Made by a program: the position numbers and the translations under genes. A stretch of DNA of 39,196 nucleotides, taken from NCBI RefSeq assembly GCF_008042145.1, contig NZ_RDBH01000140.1:89980-129175 (forward strand), given 5' to 3'. The notes beneath the pieces were generated by a model, which was not told the origin of the DNA, did not search any database, and was given only the letters and a program-made list of their open reading frames with translations. Shown here piece by piece: positions 15,861-23,549 of this stretch. Each line of letters begins with the position of its first letter. Positions within the stretch are counted from its first letter, which is position 1. This stretch comes from Streptomyces sp. adm13(2018). Its GTDB lineage: Bacteria; Actinomycetota; Actinomycetes; Streptomycetales; Streptomycetaceae.

Positions 15861-18224
15861 TCACTGCCGTCGCGGATCGGTGCGTCTGGTCAGGGCGATG
15901 AGGGCGATGTCGTCGCCGGTGTCGTGCGTCCAGTGGGCGAGGCCGGTCATCAGGTGGGCGATCAGATCGCGCGGCCGGCTCGTCGGGGCCGTGAGCAGGC
16001 GCGGGATCACGGGGTAGAACGCGCCGGCGGCGTTGCGGGCCTCGCTGAGGCCGTCGGTGTGCAGGATCAGGACGGTGTCGTCGGCGAGGTCGAGGCGTAC
16101 GGGGGAGGGGACGGTGTGCGGATCGAGACCGCCGAACCCCAGGGGAAGGAGGGCGGGCAGCGGCACTTCGCGGACGTCGTGGTCGGGGCCGACGGCCAGG
16201 GGAGGCAGATGGCCGCAGTTCAGTGCGTGGAGGTGGTCGCTGCCGTCGCGGTGTTCCAGCAGGAGCGCGGTGGCGAAGAGTTCGCCGTCCTGCCTAGACA
16301 GCGCGGCGCGGGCCAGGTGCCTGTCGAGACGGGCCGCGAGTTCGGTGAGGCCCTCCGTCTCGTGGGCCTGGCTGCGGAAGCAGCCCAGGATGTCGGCGAC
16401 CGTCTGCACCGCCGGGAGGCCTTTGCCGCGGACGTCGCCGATGAGGACCCGCGTACCGAACGGGGTCCGCGCCACGTCGTAGAAGTCTCCCCCGATGCCG
16501 GTGTCGGCGGTGGCGGGCCGGTAAAGGCCGGCCGTCTCCAGCTCCCCGGTCCGGTCCGGCAGGGGCCGTAGGACCGCCTGCTGCAGGGCGGTCGCGGCGG
16601 CCAGCGCCCGGGCCAGGCGTTCGCTCTGGCGCCCGCGGGTCCAGACGGCGAGCCCGACGATCACGCCCGTCCCGGCGAACGCGGCGAGGGAGAGGGGGCG
16701 TTGCGCGTACCGTTCCTCGCTGACCACCGTCACCAGCACGTACTGGGCGACGGCCCCGCCCGCCACGGCGATGGCGACGGCCGAGCGTCCCAGCAGGACG
16801 GCGCCCAGGGCGAGGACGACGACCGTGATCCACAGCAGCTCCAGGATGCCGTCCCGGGTCGCGGGCGCGATCACCGCTTCGTAGGGGATCCCGGTGACGG
16901 CGGCCCCGCCGAGGACCACGGAGGCCGGATAGGCCGTGGCCGTCACACCGCGCCCCGACGTGGGCAGCTCCACCAGATAGCGGGTGACGACGGGGACCTG
17001 GGGCAGGATGACCCCGAAGCCGACCAGCACCGAGAGCAGAGCCGCGCACACGGTGGCCGCCGTGCTGTGCCCGTGCGGAAGGACCGGCAGGACGGCCACG
17101 CCGACGGCCGCCAGGGTCAGCCCGAGCGCCGCCGCGGGGCGCACCCCGATTCCGCTGCGGGCCGCGTACAGCCCGGCGACGGCGAAGCCGGCACCGAACC
17201 CCGCCCACGCCACCAGCGCCTCCCCCTGGGCGCCGCCCCGGTCGGTCAGCAGGACCAGCAGCACCGTCGCGAGCGCCGACTGCGCGAACCCCCAGACGCC
17301 CCCGGCCAGGACGGCCGCGCCGACGCGCGAGCGCGACTCCGCGGATGCGCGCCGCTCCTGCCGCCGCTGACGCGGCCGGTCCCGGAGGCCAACTCGGCCC
17401 GGCGAGCAGCAGTGCACGAGCAGCGCCAGTGTCCCCGCGAGGAGGGTGACCACTCCGGCGTCCAGCCAGCTGCGCAGCGGAGCGGCCTGGAGGAGGCCCC
17501 CGAGGAGTACGACGACGGGGCCGCCGACGGCGAAGGCGGTGGACGCACGCGGTGGCGGCCTCGTCGGCGGCCGTTCGTCCACCATGGTGCGGACGGCCGG
17601 CAGGAAGAGGCCCGCGGCGAGCAGGGGCGGGAGCCCCTCCGCCATGCGCCAGTTCCCGGCCCCGTCGACGGCGAGCACCAGGGCGACACCCGCGGCGAGC
17701 GCGAGCGCCAGGGCCGTGAAGGAGACCCCGACGACCCGGCTGAGGCGCCCGGTCGGGTGGAGTACGGGGGCCGAGGCCACGTACCCGGCCACCACGCCCA
17801 TGATCGCGGCGCTCTCCACGGCCAGTCCCACGCCGTAGAGGACCGGGCTCACCGCCGTCACCAGGAGCAGACCGCCCAGGCACGTCCCGGGCAACGACCA
17901 CAGGACGACGCGGCGTGCGCCGTGCACGTCCGCCGCCCGGCCCGCCCAGAAGAGCCCGGCCAGGGAAGCGCAGACGACGAGTACCTGGGCGAGGTCCTGG
18001 CCCCGGACGTCGATGCCGATGTCGGCGGCGGCGCGGGGCAGGGTGGCGTTGTGCAGGGTCGGCGCCAGCACCCCCAGGGTGAAACCCGTGACGAGGACGG
18101 CCCAGGCCGGCCCGGCTCCGCCGCCGTCGCGCCCGCCGGCCGCCCCGCGGGCGTCTTCCCCTGCTCGAGTCGGTCTCACCCGGAGATCCTGGCTCACGAC
18201 CCCGGGCGGAAGCGTGCAGGGCAC
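15861..18224 (-). CDS. MFS-like transporter fused to a SpoIIE-type PP2C phosphatase
   Basis: This protein of up to 787 residues has about 14 hydrophobic segments (about 40-560) and then a cytoplasmic phosphatase domain (about 565-785). After the second segment WAGRAADVHGARR matches MFS motif A, and the layout resembles 14-TM drug:H+ antiporters. The phosphatase part has LQQAVLRPLPD, IGGDFYDVART, IGDVRGKGLPAV, LHTDGLSEAR and GDDIALIAL, so all metal ligands are present. The fusion suggests a membrane receptor in which substrate or ion state controls dephosphorylation of a STAS protein (inference). The transporter half may have lost transport. The start is uncertain: GTG at 18224 or GTG at 18197, and neither has a good ribosome site. 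It is convergent with the STAS gene ending at 15793. Confidence 0.85.
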   Translation of the reverse strand: MPCTLPPGVVSQDLRVRPTRAGEDARGAAGGRDGGGAGPAWAVLVTGFTLGVLAPTLHNATLPRAAADIGIDVRGQDLAQVLVVCASLAGLFWAGRAADVHGARRVVLWSLPGTCLGGLLLVTAVSPVLYGVGLAVESAAIMGVVAGYVASAPVLHPTGRLSRVVGVSFTALALALAAGVALVLAVDGAGNWRMAEGLPPLLAAGLFLPAVRTMVDERPPTRPPPRASTAFAVGGPVVVLLGGLLQAAPLRSWLDAGVVTLLAGTLALLVHCCSPGRVGLRDRPRQRRQERRASAESRSRVGAAVLAGGVWGFAQSALATVLLVLLTDRGGAQGEALVAWAGFGAGFAVAGLYAARSGIGVRPAAALGLTLAAVGVAVLPVLPHGHSTAATVCAALLSVLVGFGVILPQVPVVTRYLVELPTSGRGVTATAYPASVVLGGAAVTGIPYEAVIAPATRDGILELLWITVVVLALGAVLLGRSAVAIAVAGGAVAQYVLVTVVSEERYAQRPLSLAAFAGTGVIVGLAVWTRGRQSERLARALAAATALQQAVLRPLPDRTGELETAGLYRPATADTGIGGDFYDVARTPFGTRVLIGDVRGKGLPAVQTVADILGCFRSQAHETEGLTELAARLDRHLARAALSRQDGELFATALLLEHRDGSDHLHALNCGHLPPLAVGPDHDVREVPLPALLPLGFGGLDPHTVPSPVRLDLADDTVLILHTDGLSEARNAAGAFYPVIPRLLTAPTSRPRDLIAHLMTGLAHWTHDTGDDIALIALTRRTDPRRQ

Positions 18225-18290
18225 ACCGACGACGGCGAGGTTGCCTCGTGGACGGTCAGTCCGGTCCCCGGCTCGCGGGTTCGCGTACGG

Positions 18291-19418
18291 TCAGCGCCGG
18301 ATGCCCGCGTACGACGACGGGGAGATGCCGCCCTCGGCCCCCTCGGCGCCGCCGACCGTCCAGACGCGGCCCGCCTCGTCGGTCGTGGCGCCGTAGAGGA
18401 ATCCGGCTCCGCGCGGGTTCTCCGTACGCTTCAGCCGGCCGTCGGGGCCAAGGGTCAGTATGTAGTTCCCGGCCGGGTTGACCTCGGGGTTCATGGTCTC
18501 CCCGACGATCACGGGACGGCCGGAGCCGTCGAAGGCGAGGTCGAACAGCTGGCCCGTCTCGGCGGGGGTGCGGACGACGGACCAGGTCCGGCCGTCGAAC
18601 CGGATGACGACGGGGCGGCGCCACAGGTTCTCGTCCCGGATGTGGCCGACGGCCCAGATCTCGTTCGCGGACCGCCGCTCGATGCCGTCGTACATGGCGC
18701 CGTCGAGCTCGCTCGGCAGCGTCTGCTTGGTCCACGCCCTGCCGTCGAACCGTGAGACGCCGTCTCCGATGGCGAGGGCGACGCCGTCGGGGCCCACCTC
18801 CAGCTGGGAGACCCAGGTGAGCCCGGTGTCGGCGGGGAGCCGGCTCCAGCCGCCGCTGCCGTCGGCCCTGCCGCGGAAGAGGGCCGGGAGGTACTCGCCC
18901 GACGCGTCGGTGTACCCGCCGTGCACCCAGACCCTGCCGCGCGCGTCCACGTCGACGGCCGACAGCGACGTGTCCTGCGCACCCTTGGGAAAGGGCAGCT
19001 CGACCGCGCGCCATGCCTTCCCGTTCCAGTGCTGGAGCAGGGCGCGCCCCCGGTCCCAGTCGTCCTCGCCGACCGCTTCGTTCCGGGTGCCGACGGCCCA
19101 CACCTGGTCGGGTGCCCCGACCGCGAGGTCGTCCAGGCGGCCGTGCTCGGCGGGCTGCGGGGGCGCCTGCCAGCGGGTGCCGGTCCAGCGCAGCGCGACG
19201 GGAGCGAAGGGACGGGTGGTCGCGTCGCTGCGCGCGCCGACGGCCCAGGTCGCGCCGCCGGCGGTCTCGACGTCGAACAGCACGCTGTCGTGGCTGCCGG
19301 CCGGGCTGACGTTCCGCCAGGTGTGCGTGTCCGCGGCGGCGGGGGCCGCGGCGACGCCGACGAAGGAGGCGAGGCCGACGGCGACGGTGGTGGCCGCACG
19401 GGGCAGGGAAAGGTTCAT
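18291..19418 (-). CDS. Secreted beta-propeller-like protein of unknown function
   Basis: This 375-residue protein has a Sec-type signal peptide: short positive start, hydrophobic TTVAVGLASFVGVAAA and probable cleavage after AAAD or APAAA. The mature part contains about six repeats built around WAVG, VWAVGTR, RVWVHGG and IWAVGHI, each followed by a W-containing strand (RWTGTRWQ, HWNGKAWR, RFDGRAWT, RFDGRTWS). This is typical of beta-propeller blades. No catalytic motif is evident, so a binding or structural role outside the cell is likely. The ATG is preceded by GAGGAA at suitable spacing. It lies downstream of a small gene on the same strand, but the 214-base gap argues for its own promoter. 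Confidence 0.8.
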   Translation of the reverse strand: MNLSLPRAATTVAVGLASFVGVAAAPAAADTHTWRNVSPAGSHDSVLFDVETAGGATWAVGARSDATTRPFAPVALRWTGTRWQAPPQPAEHGRLDDLAVGAPDQVWAVGTRNEAVGEDDWDRGRALLQHWNGKAWRAVELPFPKGAQDTSLSAVDVDARGRVWVHGGYTDASGEYLPALFRGRADGSGGWSRLPADTGLTWVSQLEVGPDGVALAIGDGVSRFDGRAWTKQTLPSELDGAMYDGIERRSANEIWAVGHIRDENLWRRPVVIRFDGRTWSVVRTPAETGQLFDLAFDGSGRPVIVGETMNPEVNPAGNYILTLGPDGRLKRTENPRGAGFLYGATTDEAGRVWTVGGAEGAEGGISPSSYAGIRR

Positions 19419-19632
19419 GAGCTGATTCCTCGCAGGGAGTCGGAAGTCATAGGTACTCTCACCTCTTTGACGCGCCGACCCACGGCGAATGTTTCATGCT
19501 TCCGCGCGGGGAATCATCGGGAGCCAGGGCGCGGGCCTCCACGACAACTCACTTGGCAGCGACTCTCCCTGACGTATCGCCAGCAACTTCTGGCGCCGCC
19601 CGGCGTGCTCCGGAGCCGCCCGCCCCGGCATG

Positions 19633-19941
19633 TCAGAGGTCGCTTTCCTGCCCGGTGACGGCCGGCGGGGCGAGTGCGGCGTCGGACTCCGCGATGCCCA
19701 CTTCCCGGAGCGCGGCCGACACGAGCCTCGTCGCGTCCAGTTTCGCCTCGTAGCGGTCGGTCGACTCGACCTCGAGGCGGATGGCGAACGTGCCGTCCTC
19801 GTTCAGGGTCAGCAGGTTCACGCCCTCGCTCTCGCTCACGTCCGTGTGCTGGGGGGAGAGCTGCCGTTCGAGGGCGGCGCGCTCGGCGTCGGTGATGGCC
19901 GACGTGAAGGTGCCGGGAACGGTGATGACGAAGGTGGTCAT
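19633..19941 (-). CDS. Small conserved-looking protein of unknown function
   Basis: This 102-residue acidic protein begins MTTFVITVPGTF and has no signal peptide or membrane segment. It has alternating strand-like and helical segments (SAITDAERAALERQLS, LLTLNEDGTFAIRLEVE, RYEAKLDATRLVSAALREVG). I do not recognise the family. The ATG at 19941 has GAGGAGC about 4 bases upstream and is preferred over an upstream in-frame ATG at 20028, which has no ribosome site. Between this start and the next gene an imperfect inverted repeat (CCGGATG at 20011 with CATCCGG ending at 20037) may be a regulatory or folding element. Confidence 0.7.
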   Translation of the reverse strand: MTTFVITVPGTFTSAITDAERAALERQLSPQHTDVSESEGVNLLTLNEDGTFAIRLEVESTDRYEAKLDATRLVSAALREVGIAESDAALAPPAVTGQESDL

Positions 19942-20104
19942 GAAAGCTCCTCGCGTGGGACGGAGTACGAGCGTCGCGGTGCTTCCCTCATCCTCCGTGA
20001 TGGCGGTGCTCCGGATGGCCACTGACATGGCATCCGGATCCGGTGATCATTCGGTACGTCGTGGTGTCGGTCTCAGGGCTGACGTGGTGTGGCGCGGTCA
20101 CGCG

Positions 20105-20446
20105 TCACGAGGCGGCGTGATGGGTACGGGCATGGCCCAGGGTCGCGGAGGGCAGCACGCGCGCGTGGCCGGCGGCGGCGTGGTGCGCGGGCATGTCGCC
20201 CGGGGCGGTCTGGAGTCGTCGCAGCCAGACGGAGGCTGTGGCGAGCAGACCGACGAACACCCCCAGGAGGAGCAGGGCGACCCACATCTGGCGGGTTCCC
20301 GGATGGGTCCATCCGGTCCAGACGGCGGCTGCCGCCCACAGGAGCACGCCGGCCGAGTAGAAGCCGCGGACCCGCCGCAGCTGACGTACGGCCCGCAGTT
20401 GACGTACGGCCCGCAGGGACTTGAGGCGTTCGGTCTTCGTCGACAT
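20105..20446 (-). CDS. Small two-helix membrane protein
   Basis: This 113-residue protein starts at the ATG at 20446. A basic N-terminus with a repeated LRAVRQ motif precedes two hydrophobic helices (FYSAGVLLWAAAAVWTGW and MWVALLLLGVFVGLLATASV) joined by a short loop, and a histidine-rich tail ends the protein. A longer start at 20479 is possible. The sequence just upstream of 20446 has GGGTAC 10 bases before the ATG, which could be a -10 element of a nearly leaderless transcript, but there is no convincing -35. Function unknown; the layout suggests a small inner-membrane protein with cytoplasmic ends. Confidence 0.65.
   Translation of the reverse strand: MSTKTERLKSLRAVRQLRAVRQLRRVRGFYSAGVLLWAAAAVWTGWTHPGTRQMWVALLLLGVFVGLLATASVWLRRLQTAPGDMPAHHAAAGHARVLPSATLGHARTHHAAS
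20382..20417. repeat. 18-base tandem duplication inside the small membrane protein gene
   Basis: Two adjacent copies of TGACGTACGGCCCGCAG plus one variable base (20382-20399 and 20400-20417) encode the repeated LRAVRQ hexapeptide on the minus strand. The copies are nearly identical at DNA level, which points to recent slippage or duplication. Confidence 0.8.
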
Positions 20447-20567
20447 GACCGACCGTGTACCCCGATCTTCGCGGTCCATCAGCGGCGGACGGAAGCTGTT
20501 CGGCCGACCATGAGGAGGAGCGTCGCGACGCGGGGAATCACGCCGGGCCGTGCGTGGTTGCCCGTGC

Positions 20568-21428
20568 GTGAACTCCGTACCGGAAACCCCCGAGGTCCTG
20601 CACTACACCGCCTTCTCCGACGACCCCGCGGGAGGGAATCCCGCCGGGATCGTCCTCGACGCGGCCGGGCTCAGCGACGAGGAGATGCTCGCGATCGCCG
20701 CCGACGTCGGCTACAGCGAGAGCGCGTTCATGACGGGGGCCTCCTCCGCCGCGTACACCCTCCGCTACTTCAGCCCGAAGGCGGAGGTGCCCTTCTGCGG
20801 CCACGCCACCGTCGCGACGGCCGTCGCCCTCGGTGAGCGCGTCGGGCCGGGGGACCTCGTGTTCACCACGCGCGCCGGGACCGTGCCGGTCACCGTGACA
20901 CGGCAGGACGACGGCACGCTGCGGGCCACGCTCACCAGCGTCGAGCCGCACGTCGAGGACATCGCGCCCGAGGATCTGGCCGAGGCGCTCGCCGCCCTCG
21001 ACTGGCCGGCCGGCGACCTCGATCCGGCGTTTCCTCCCCGTGTCGCCTTCGCGGGCGCCCGCCATCTGGTCGTGGCCGCCGCGACCCGGGAGCGTCTCGC
21101 CGACCTGGCGTACGACTTCGCCCGCCTGGAGGCCCTGATGCACCGGCTCGACCTGACCACGGTGCAGTTGGTGTGGCGTGCTGACGCGGACACCTTCCAC
21201 GTCCGCGACCCGTTCCCCGTGGGCGGAGTGGTGGAGGACCCCGCGACCGGGGCGGCGGCGGCCGCACTGGGCGCGTACCTGCGTGAGCTGGGGCTCGTAC
21301 CGGAGGCGACCGTGCTCACCCTTCACCAGGGCGAGGACATGGGACGTCCGGGGGTGCTCACGGTGGAGCTGCGGGCGGGTGACCGGCGGATCAGGGTAAG
21401 CGGCGCGGGCACGCGCATCCCGGCCTGA
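20568..21428 (+). CDS. PhzF-family isomerase/epimerase-like protein
   Basis: This 286-residue protein shows the PhzF pattern: FSDDPAGGNPAGIV near the start, GYSESAFM with the catalytic Glu51 (PhzF Glu45 equivalent), FSPKAEVPFCGHATVATA and VEDPATGAAAAALGAYL in the second half. Family members share the diaminopimelate-epimerase fold. They include the phenazine-pathway isomerase, but most homologues have unknown substrates. No other phenazine genes are nearby, so a phenazine role is not supported. The GTG at 20568 gives the usual family length; another GTG at 20550 adds six residues. Neither has a strong ribosome site. The gene stands alone on the plus strand. Confidence 0.88.
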   Translation: MNSVPETPEVLHYTAFSDDPAGGNPAGIVLDAAGLSDEEMLAIAADVGYSESAFMTGASSAAYTLRYFSPKAEVPFCGHATVATAVALGERVGPGDLVFTTRAGTVPVTVTRQDDGTLRATLTSVEPHVEDIAPEDLAEALAALDWPAGDLDPAFPPRVAFAGARHLVVAAATRERLADLAYDFARLEALMHRLDLTTVQLVWRADADTFHVRDPFPVGGVVEDPATGAAAAALGAYLRELGLVPEATVLTLHQGEDMGRPGVLTVELRAGDRRIRVSGAGTRIPA

Positions 21429-21504
21429 TCCGCGGGGCTCAGCCGTCGGGCGACATCCGCTGCCTCCGTTCGTACCCTCCCCGCCGCATATCCACCGGAA
21501 CGAC

Positions 21505-21522
21505 TACTCACTTTATTGAGTA
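21505..21522. promoter_or_regulatory. 18-base operator-like inverted repeat upstream of the SGNH hydrolase
   Basis: TACTCA (21505-21510) and TGAGTA (21517-21522) are perfect inverted 6-base arms around CTTTAT, in the most AT-rich stretch of this region. TACCAT (21521-21526) overlaps the right arm and could be a -10 element. The site lies 51 bases before the ATG. It is the right size for a MarR- or TetR-type repressor, but no such regulator is encoded beside it. Confidence 0.45.
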
Positions 21523-21573
21523 CCATGCGCTTCGGGTGCGGCACGCTGTTGTCGCGGGAGGAACGGTAGGCGC

Positions 21574-22371
21574 ATGAGCAACGGGCAGTACGTGCGATAC
21601 GTCGCGCTGGGCGACAGCCAGACGGAGGGTGTCGGCGACGGGGACGACGTCACGGGGCTGCGCGGCTTCGCGGACCGCCTCGCCGAGAGGATCGCGGCGG
21701 TCAGCCCCGAGGTGCGGTACGCCAACCTGGCCGTCCGGGGCCGGCTCGCCGGCCAGGTGCGTGCGGAGCAGCTCGGCCCCGCGCTCGCCCTCCGCCCCGA
21801 CGTCGCCACGGTGATCGCCGGGGTCAACGACCTGCTGCGGCCCAAGTTCGACCCGGACGAGACGGCCGCGCACATCGAGGCGATGTTCGCGGCGCTCACC
21901 GGTGCGGGTACGCGCGTCGCGACCGTCACGATCCCCGACATCACCCGTGTCGTGCCCATCGCCCGGCCCGTCGCTCCCCGTATCGCCGCCCTCAACGACC
22001 GGATACGCGTGGCCGCGGCCCGGCACGGCGTCGCCCTCGCCGAGGCCGCTCCGCACGCGGCCGCCACCGATCCGCGCTTCTGGGCCGAGGACCGGCTGCA
22101 CGCGAGCCCGCTGGGGCACGACCGGATCTCCGCGGCCCTCGCACACGCGCTGGGCCTGCCGGGCAGTGACGACTCGTGGACCCTGGAGCTGGGGCCCGAC
22201 GCGGCCGCGACCGCCGGCGGGGTACGGATGGCGGCCGCCGAACTCCGCTGGGCCGCCGGGTTCCTGGGCCCCTGGCTGGTACGCCGCCTCCGCGGCCGCT
22301 CCTCCGGCGACGGCCGCACCGCCCGACGCCCGGAACTGCTGCCCGTGGGGATGCCGCCGGTCACCCGCTGA
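21574..22371 (+). CDS. SGNH/GDSL-family hydrolase, cytoplasmic
   Basis: This 265-residue protein carries the family blocks in order: YVALGDSQTEGVG with nucleophile Ser15, NLAVRGRLAGQV (block II, Gly), IAGVNDLLRP with Asn85 (block III), and AEDRLHASPLGH with Asp173 and His176 (block V). In block I the common GDS-x-TEG pattern is kept. There is no signal peptide, so it acts inside the cell on an unknown ester or acyl substrate. The C-terminal 60 residues are Arg/Pro-rich and variable. GGAGG lies about 11 bases before the ATG. The upstream inverted repeat at 21505-21522 probably controls it, and a strong hairpin follows 40 bases after the stop. Confidence 0.88.
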   Translation: MSNGQYVRYVALGDSQTEGVGDGDDVTGLRGFADRLAERIAAVSPEVRYANLAVRGRLAGQVRAEQLGPALALRPDVATVIAGVNDLLRPKFDPDETAAHIEAMFAALTGAGTRVATVTIPDITRVVPIARPVAPRIAALNDRIRVAAARHGVALAEAAPHAAATDPRFWAEDRLHASPLGHDRISAALAHALGLPGSDDSWTLELGPDAAATAGGVRMAAAELRWAAGFLGPWLVRRLRGRSSGDGRTARRPELLPVGMPPVTR

Positions 22372-22410
22372 GGGACCGGGGCGCCGCTCAGCCGAAGCCG
22401 GACGGTCGCG

Positions 22411-22441
22411 GTCCTGTGCAAGTGCCGGGCGGGCACAGGAC
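22411..22441. terminator. Hairpin terminator after the SGNH hydrolase
   Basis: GTCCTGTGC (22411-22419) and GCACAGGAC (22433-22441) form a perfect 9-base-pair stem with a 13-base loop. There is no T tract. The position suits termination of the plus-strand hydrolase and also of minus-strand transcription from the tRNA-like element. Confidence 0.65.
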
Positions 22442-22471
22442 GGAAGTTCACGGTCCCGCGGGGAGGGTTCC

Positions 22472-22486
22472 CCGCCCTCAGGGCGG
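22472..22486. terminator. Short hairpin just downstream of the tRNA-like element
   Basis: CCGCCC (22472-22477) and GGGCGG (22481-22486) form a 6-base-pair stem with a 3-base loop, only 3 bases past the 3' end of the minus-strand tRNA-like element. This placement is typical for a tRNA terminator. Confidence 0.45.
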
Positions 22487-22489
22487 TTG

Positions 22490-22609
22490 CGGTGCCGACG
22501 GGATTCGAACCCGCGAGACAGACAGGGGCAAGGCCACCCCGTCTCCGTCACCCGCCGTGGAGGGGCCCTCCCCCACGGCGATCGCATTGGACCGCTCTGC
22601 CACGGCACG
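22490..22609 (-). tRNA. tRNA-like element, serine-type fold with an abnormal extended anticodon arm
   Basis: The minus strand has a standard T arm (GCGGG, loop TTCGAAT, CCCGT). Its acceptor stem pairs CGTGCCG with CGGCACC, six good pairs plus a C:C mismatch at 1-72, followed by discriminator G. The D arm reads GCA-GAGCGGTCCAA-TGC with the conserved A14, G18 and G19. It resembles serine tRNAs. A long variable arm of about 40 bases pairs AGAC-GGGG with CCCC-T-GTCT. The anticodon arm is abnormal: CGCCGTGGGGG pairs with CCTCCACGGCG, giving an 11-base-pair stem (one G.T) with a 6-base loop AGGGCC, so no normal 7-base anticodon loop is present. CCA is not encoded, which is common in Streptomyces. 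It may be a pseudo-tRNA, an unconventional tRNA, or a regulatory RNA derived from a tRNA. Confidence 0.55.
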
Positions 22610-22890
22610 CAACCTGTGGGACCACGCGCAGCCCCACTGCCGCTCAGGATACTGACTACGAGCCGCGGCGCGCAGCGACGATCACCCTGCGGAAGGCGAT
22701 CTACACGAAGTTCGGTGACCTCGGCTGGGACCGGCAGGAGCACCTCGAACATCACGCGTGCCTCCACGAGTTCTCTGAGCAGGCGGCTTCGGCGGGTCAC
22801 GCCGTGGTCGAAGCGGTGTGGGCTTGAGACGTGTGGGGCGTGAGCGGTGTGGGCTTGAGACGTGGCGGGTGCCGGCCGTAGCCCGCCCCC
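22610..22890. other. Gap with no firm gene; possible degraded coding fragment
   Basis: These 281 bases lie upstream of the tRNA-like element. A plus-strand stretch at about 22654-22827 reads like protein (TLRKAIYTKFGDLGWDRQ, then EHHACLHEFSEQAASAGHAV) and ends in a stop. It has no start codon in its frame, so it may be the tail of a lost gene or chance. TATCCT on the minus strand (revcomp of 22646-22651) is a possible -10 for the tRNA-like element. Confidence 0.3.
22812..22864. repeat. Two exact 22-base direct repeats with a 31-base period
   Basis: The 22-base word beginning AGCGGTGTGGGCTTG occurs at 22812-22833 and again, identically, at 22843-22864, with 9 bases between. It starts at the end of the possible degraded coding fragment and lies 27 bases short of the next gene's stop codon. 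The function is unknown. Confidence 0.8.
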
Positions 22891-23397
22891 CTACAGATGG
22901 TGACTCTCGTGGTGGATCCGCGCGTGCCACCAGGGGCCGGCTCTGTGCCACGGCTGGCGGTGGGCGAAGGGGTCGGGGAGGGTTCTGCGGCGTAGTTGCT
23001 CGTCCAGTCCGGTCACCAGGGCCGCGAGTTCCCGACGGGCGTGGCGTGGGAGACGGGACAGGGTGAGGGTCAGGACGTCCCGTGCTGCCGCCGGGTTCGA
23101 TCCTCGCTCGCAGTCCGTGCAACCGCACACCGTCTTCTCCGGGTACAGGTACCGGCCCGGGCGGGCCAGGAACCACCGGATGCACCGCAGGGCGGCGGCG
23201 GTGTCACCGGGGCTCAGGCCCTCGTCCGGTGGACGGCTCGCCTCCGCTCGCAGGACCGCGGCGATCGCCGGTCCGGAGAGCCCGTCCACGCGGAAAGCAC
23301 GGCGACCCGCGGTGGTTGCGTACGGGCCGTCAGTTCGCCACAGGTTTCGGAGTGCCAAGTTCTGCGCGCGGAGCGCGCCGGGCCGTCTACGCGGCAT
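22891..23397 (-). CDS. Conserved-type protein of unknown function with a CxCxxC motif
   Basis: This 168-residue basic protein has no signal peptide or membrane helix. Notable parts are RTDGPYATTAGRRAFRVDGL, a helical middle (SGPAIAAVLRAEAS, TAAALRCIRWFLARPGRYLY), a possible metal site VCGCTDCERG, and RDVLTLTLSRLPRHARRELAALV before a His-rich end. I recall similar short proteins in Streptomyces genomes but cannot assign a role. The ATG at 23397 is preceded by GAAAGG at about 3 bases. Codon usage is like that of its neighbours, so I regard it as a real gene. It is divergent from the membrane nuclease gene. Confidence 0.65.
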   Translation of the reverse strand: MPRRRPGALRAQNLALRNLWRTDGPYATTAGRRAFRVDGLSGPAIAAVLRAEASRPPDEGLSPGDTAAALRCIRWFLARPGRYLYPEKTVCGCTDCERGSNPAAARDVLTLTLSRLPRHARRELAALVTGLDEQLRRRTLPDPFAHRQPWHRAGPWWHARIHHESHHL

Positions 23398-23549
23398 GAG
23401 CCTTTCGAAGGTTCGTCATACGGCGATCATGCCACGCACTCGACGACTCGGGCCGCGGAGGAACGGCCCAGCGCCCTCCCCCTCACATGTTTCGGTGCCC
23501 CGGGCACGGACAAACGGCAGGTCGACGTGTGATTGAGGGAGGGGTTCGC

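Noticed and set aside
15790..16017. 75-codon frame starting in a GTGA overlap with the STAS stop
   Set aside because: The overlap is attractive, but two thirds of the frame is antisense to the phosphatase end of the transporter fusion and the translation has no features.
20457..20462. GGGTAC on the minus strand just before the small membrane protein
   Set aside because: There is no GNNT element at the required spacing; kept only as a note on the start choice.
20568..21428. Phenazine biosynthesis gene
   Set aside because: Only the PhzF-like fold is present; no other phenazine genes are nearby and most family members act elsewhere.
22490..22890. Attachment site of an integrated phage or conjugative element at the tRNA-like gene
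   Set aside because: I found no second copy of the tRNA 3' end and no integrase, excisionase or replication gene in the window.
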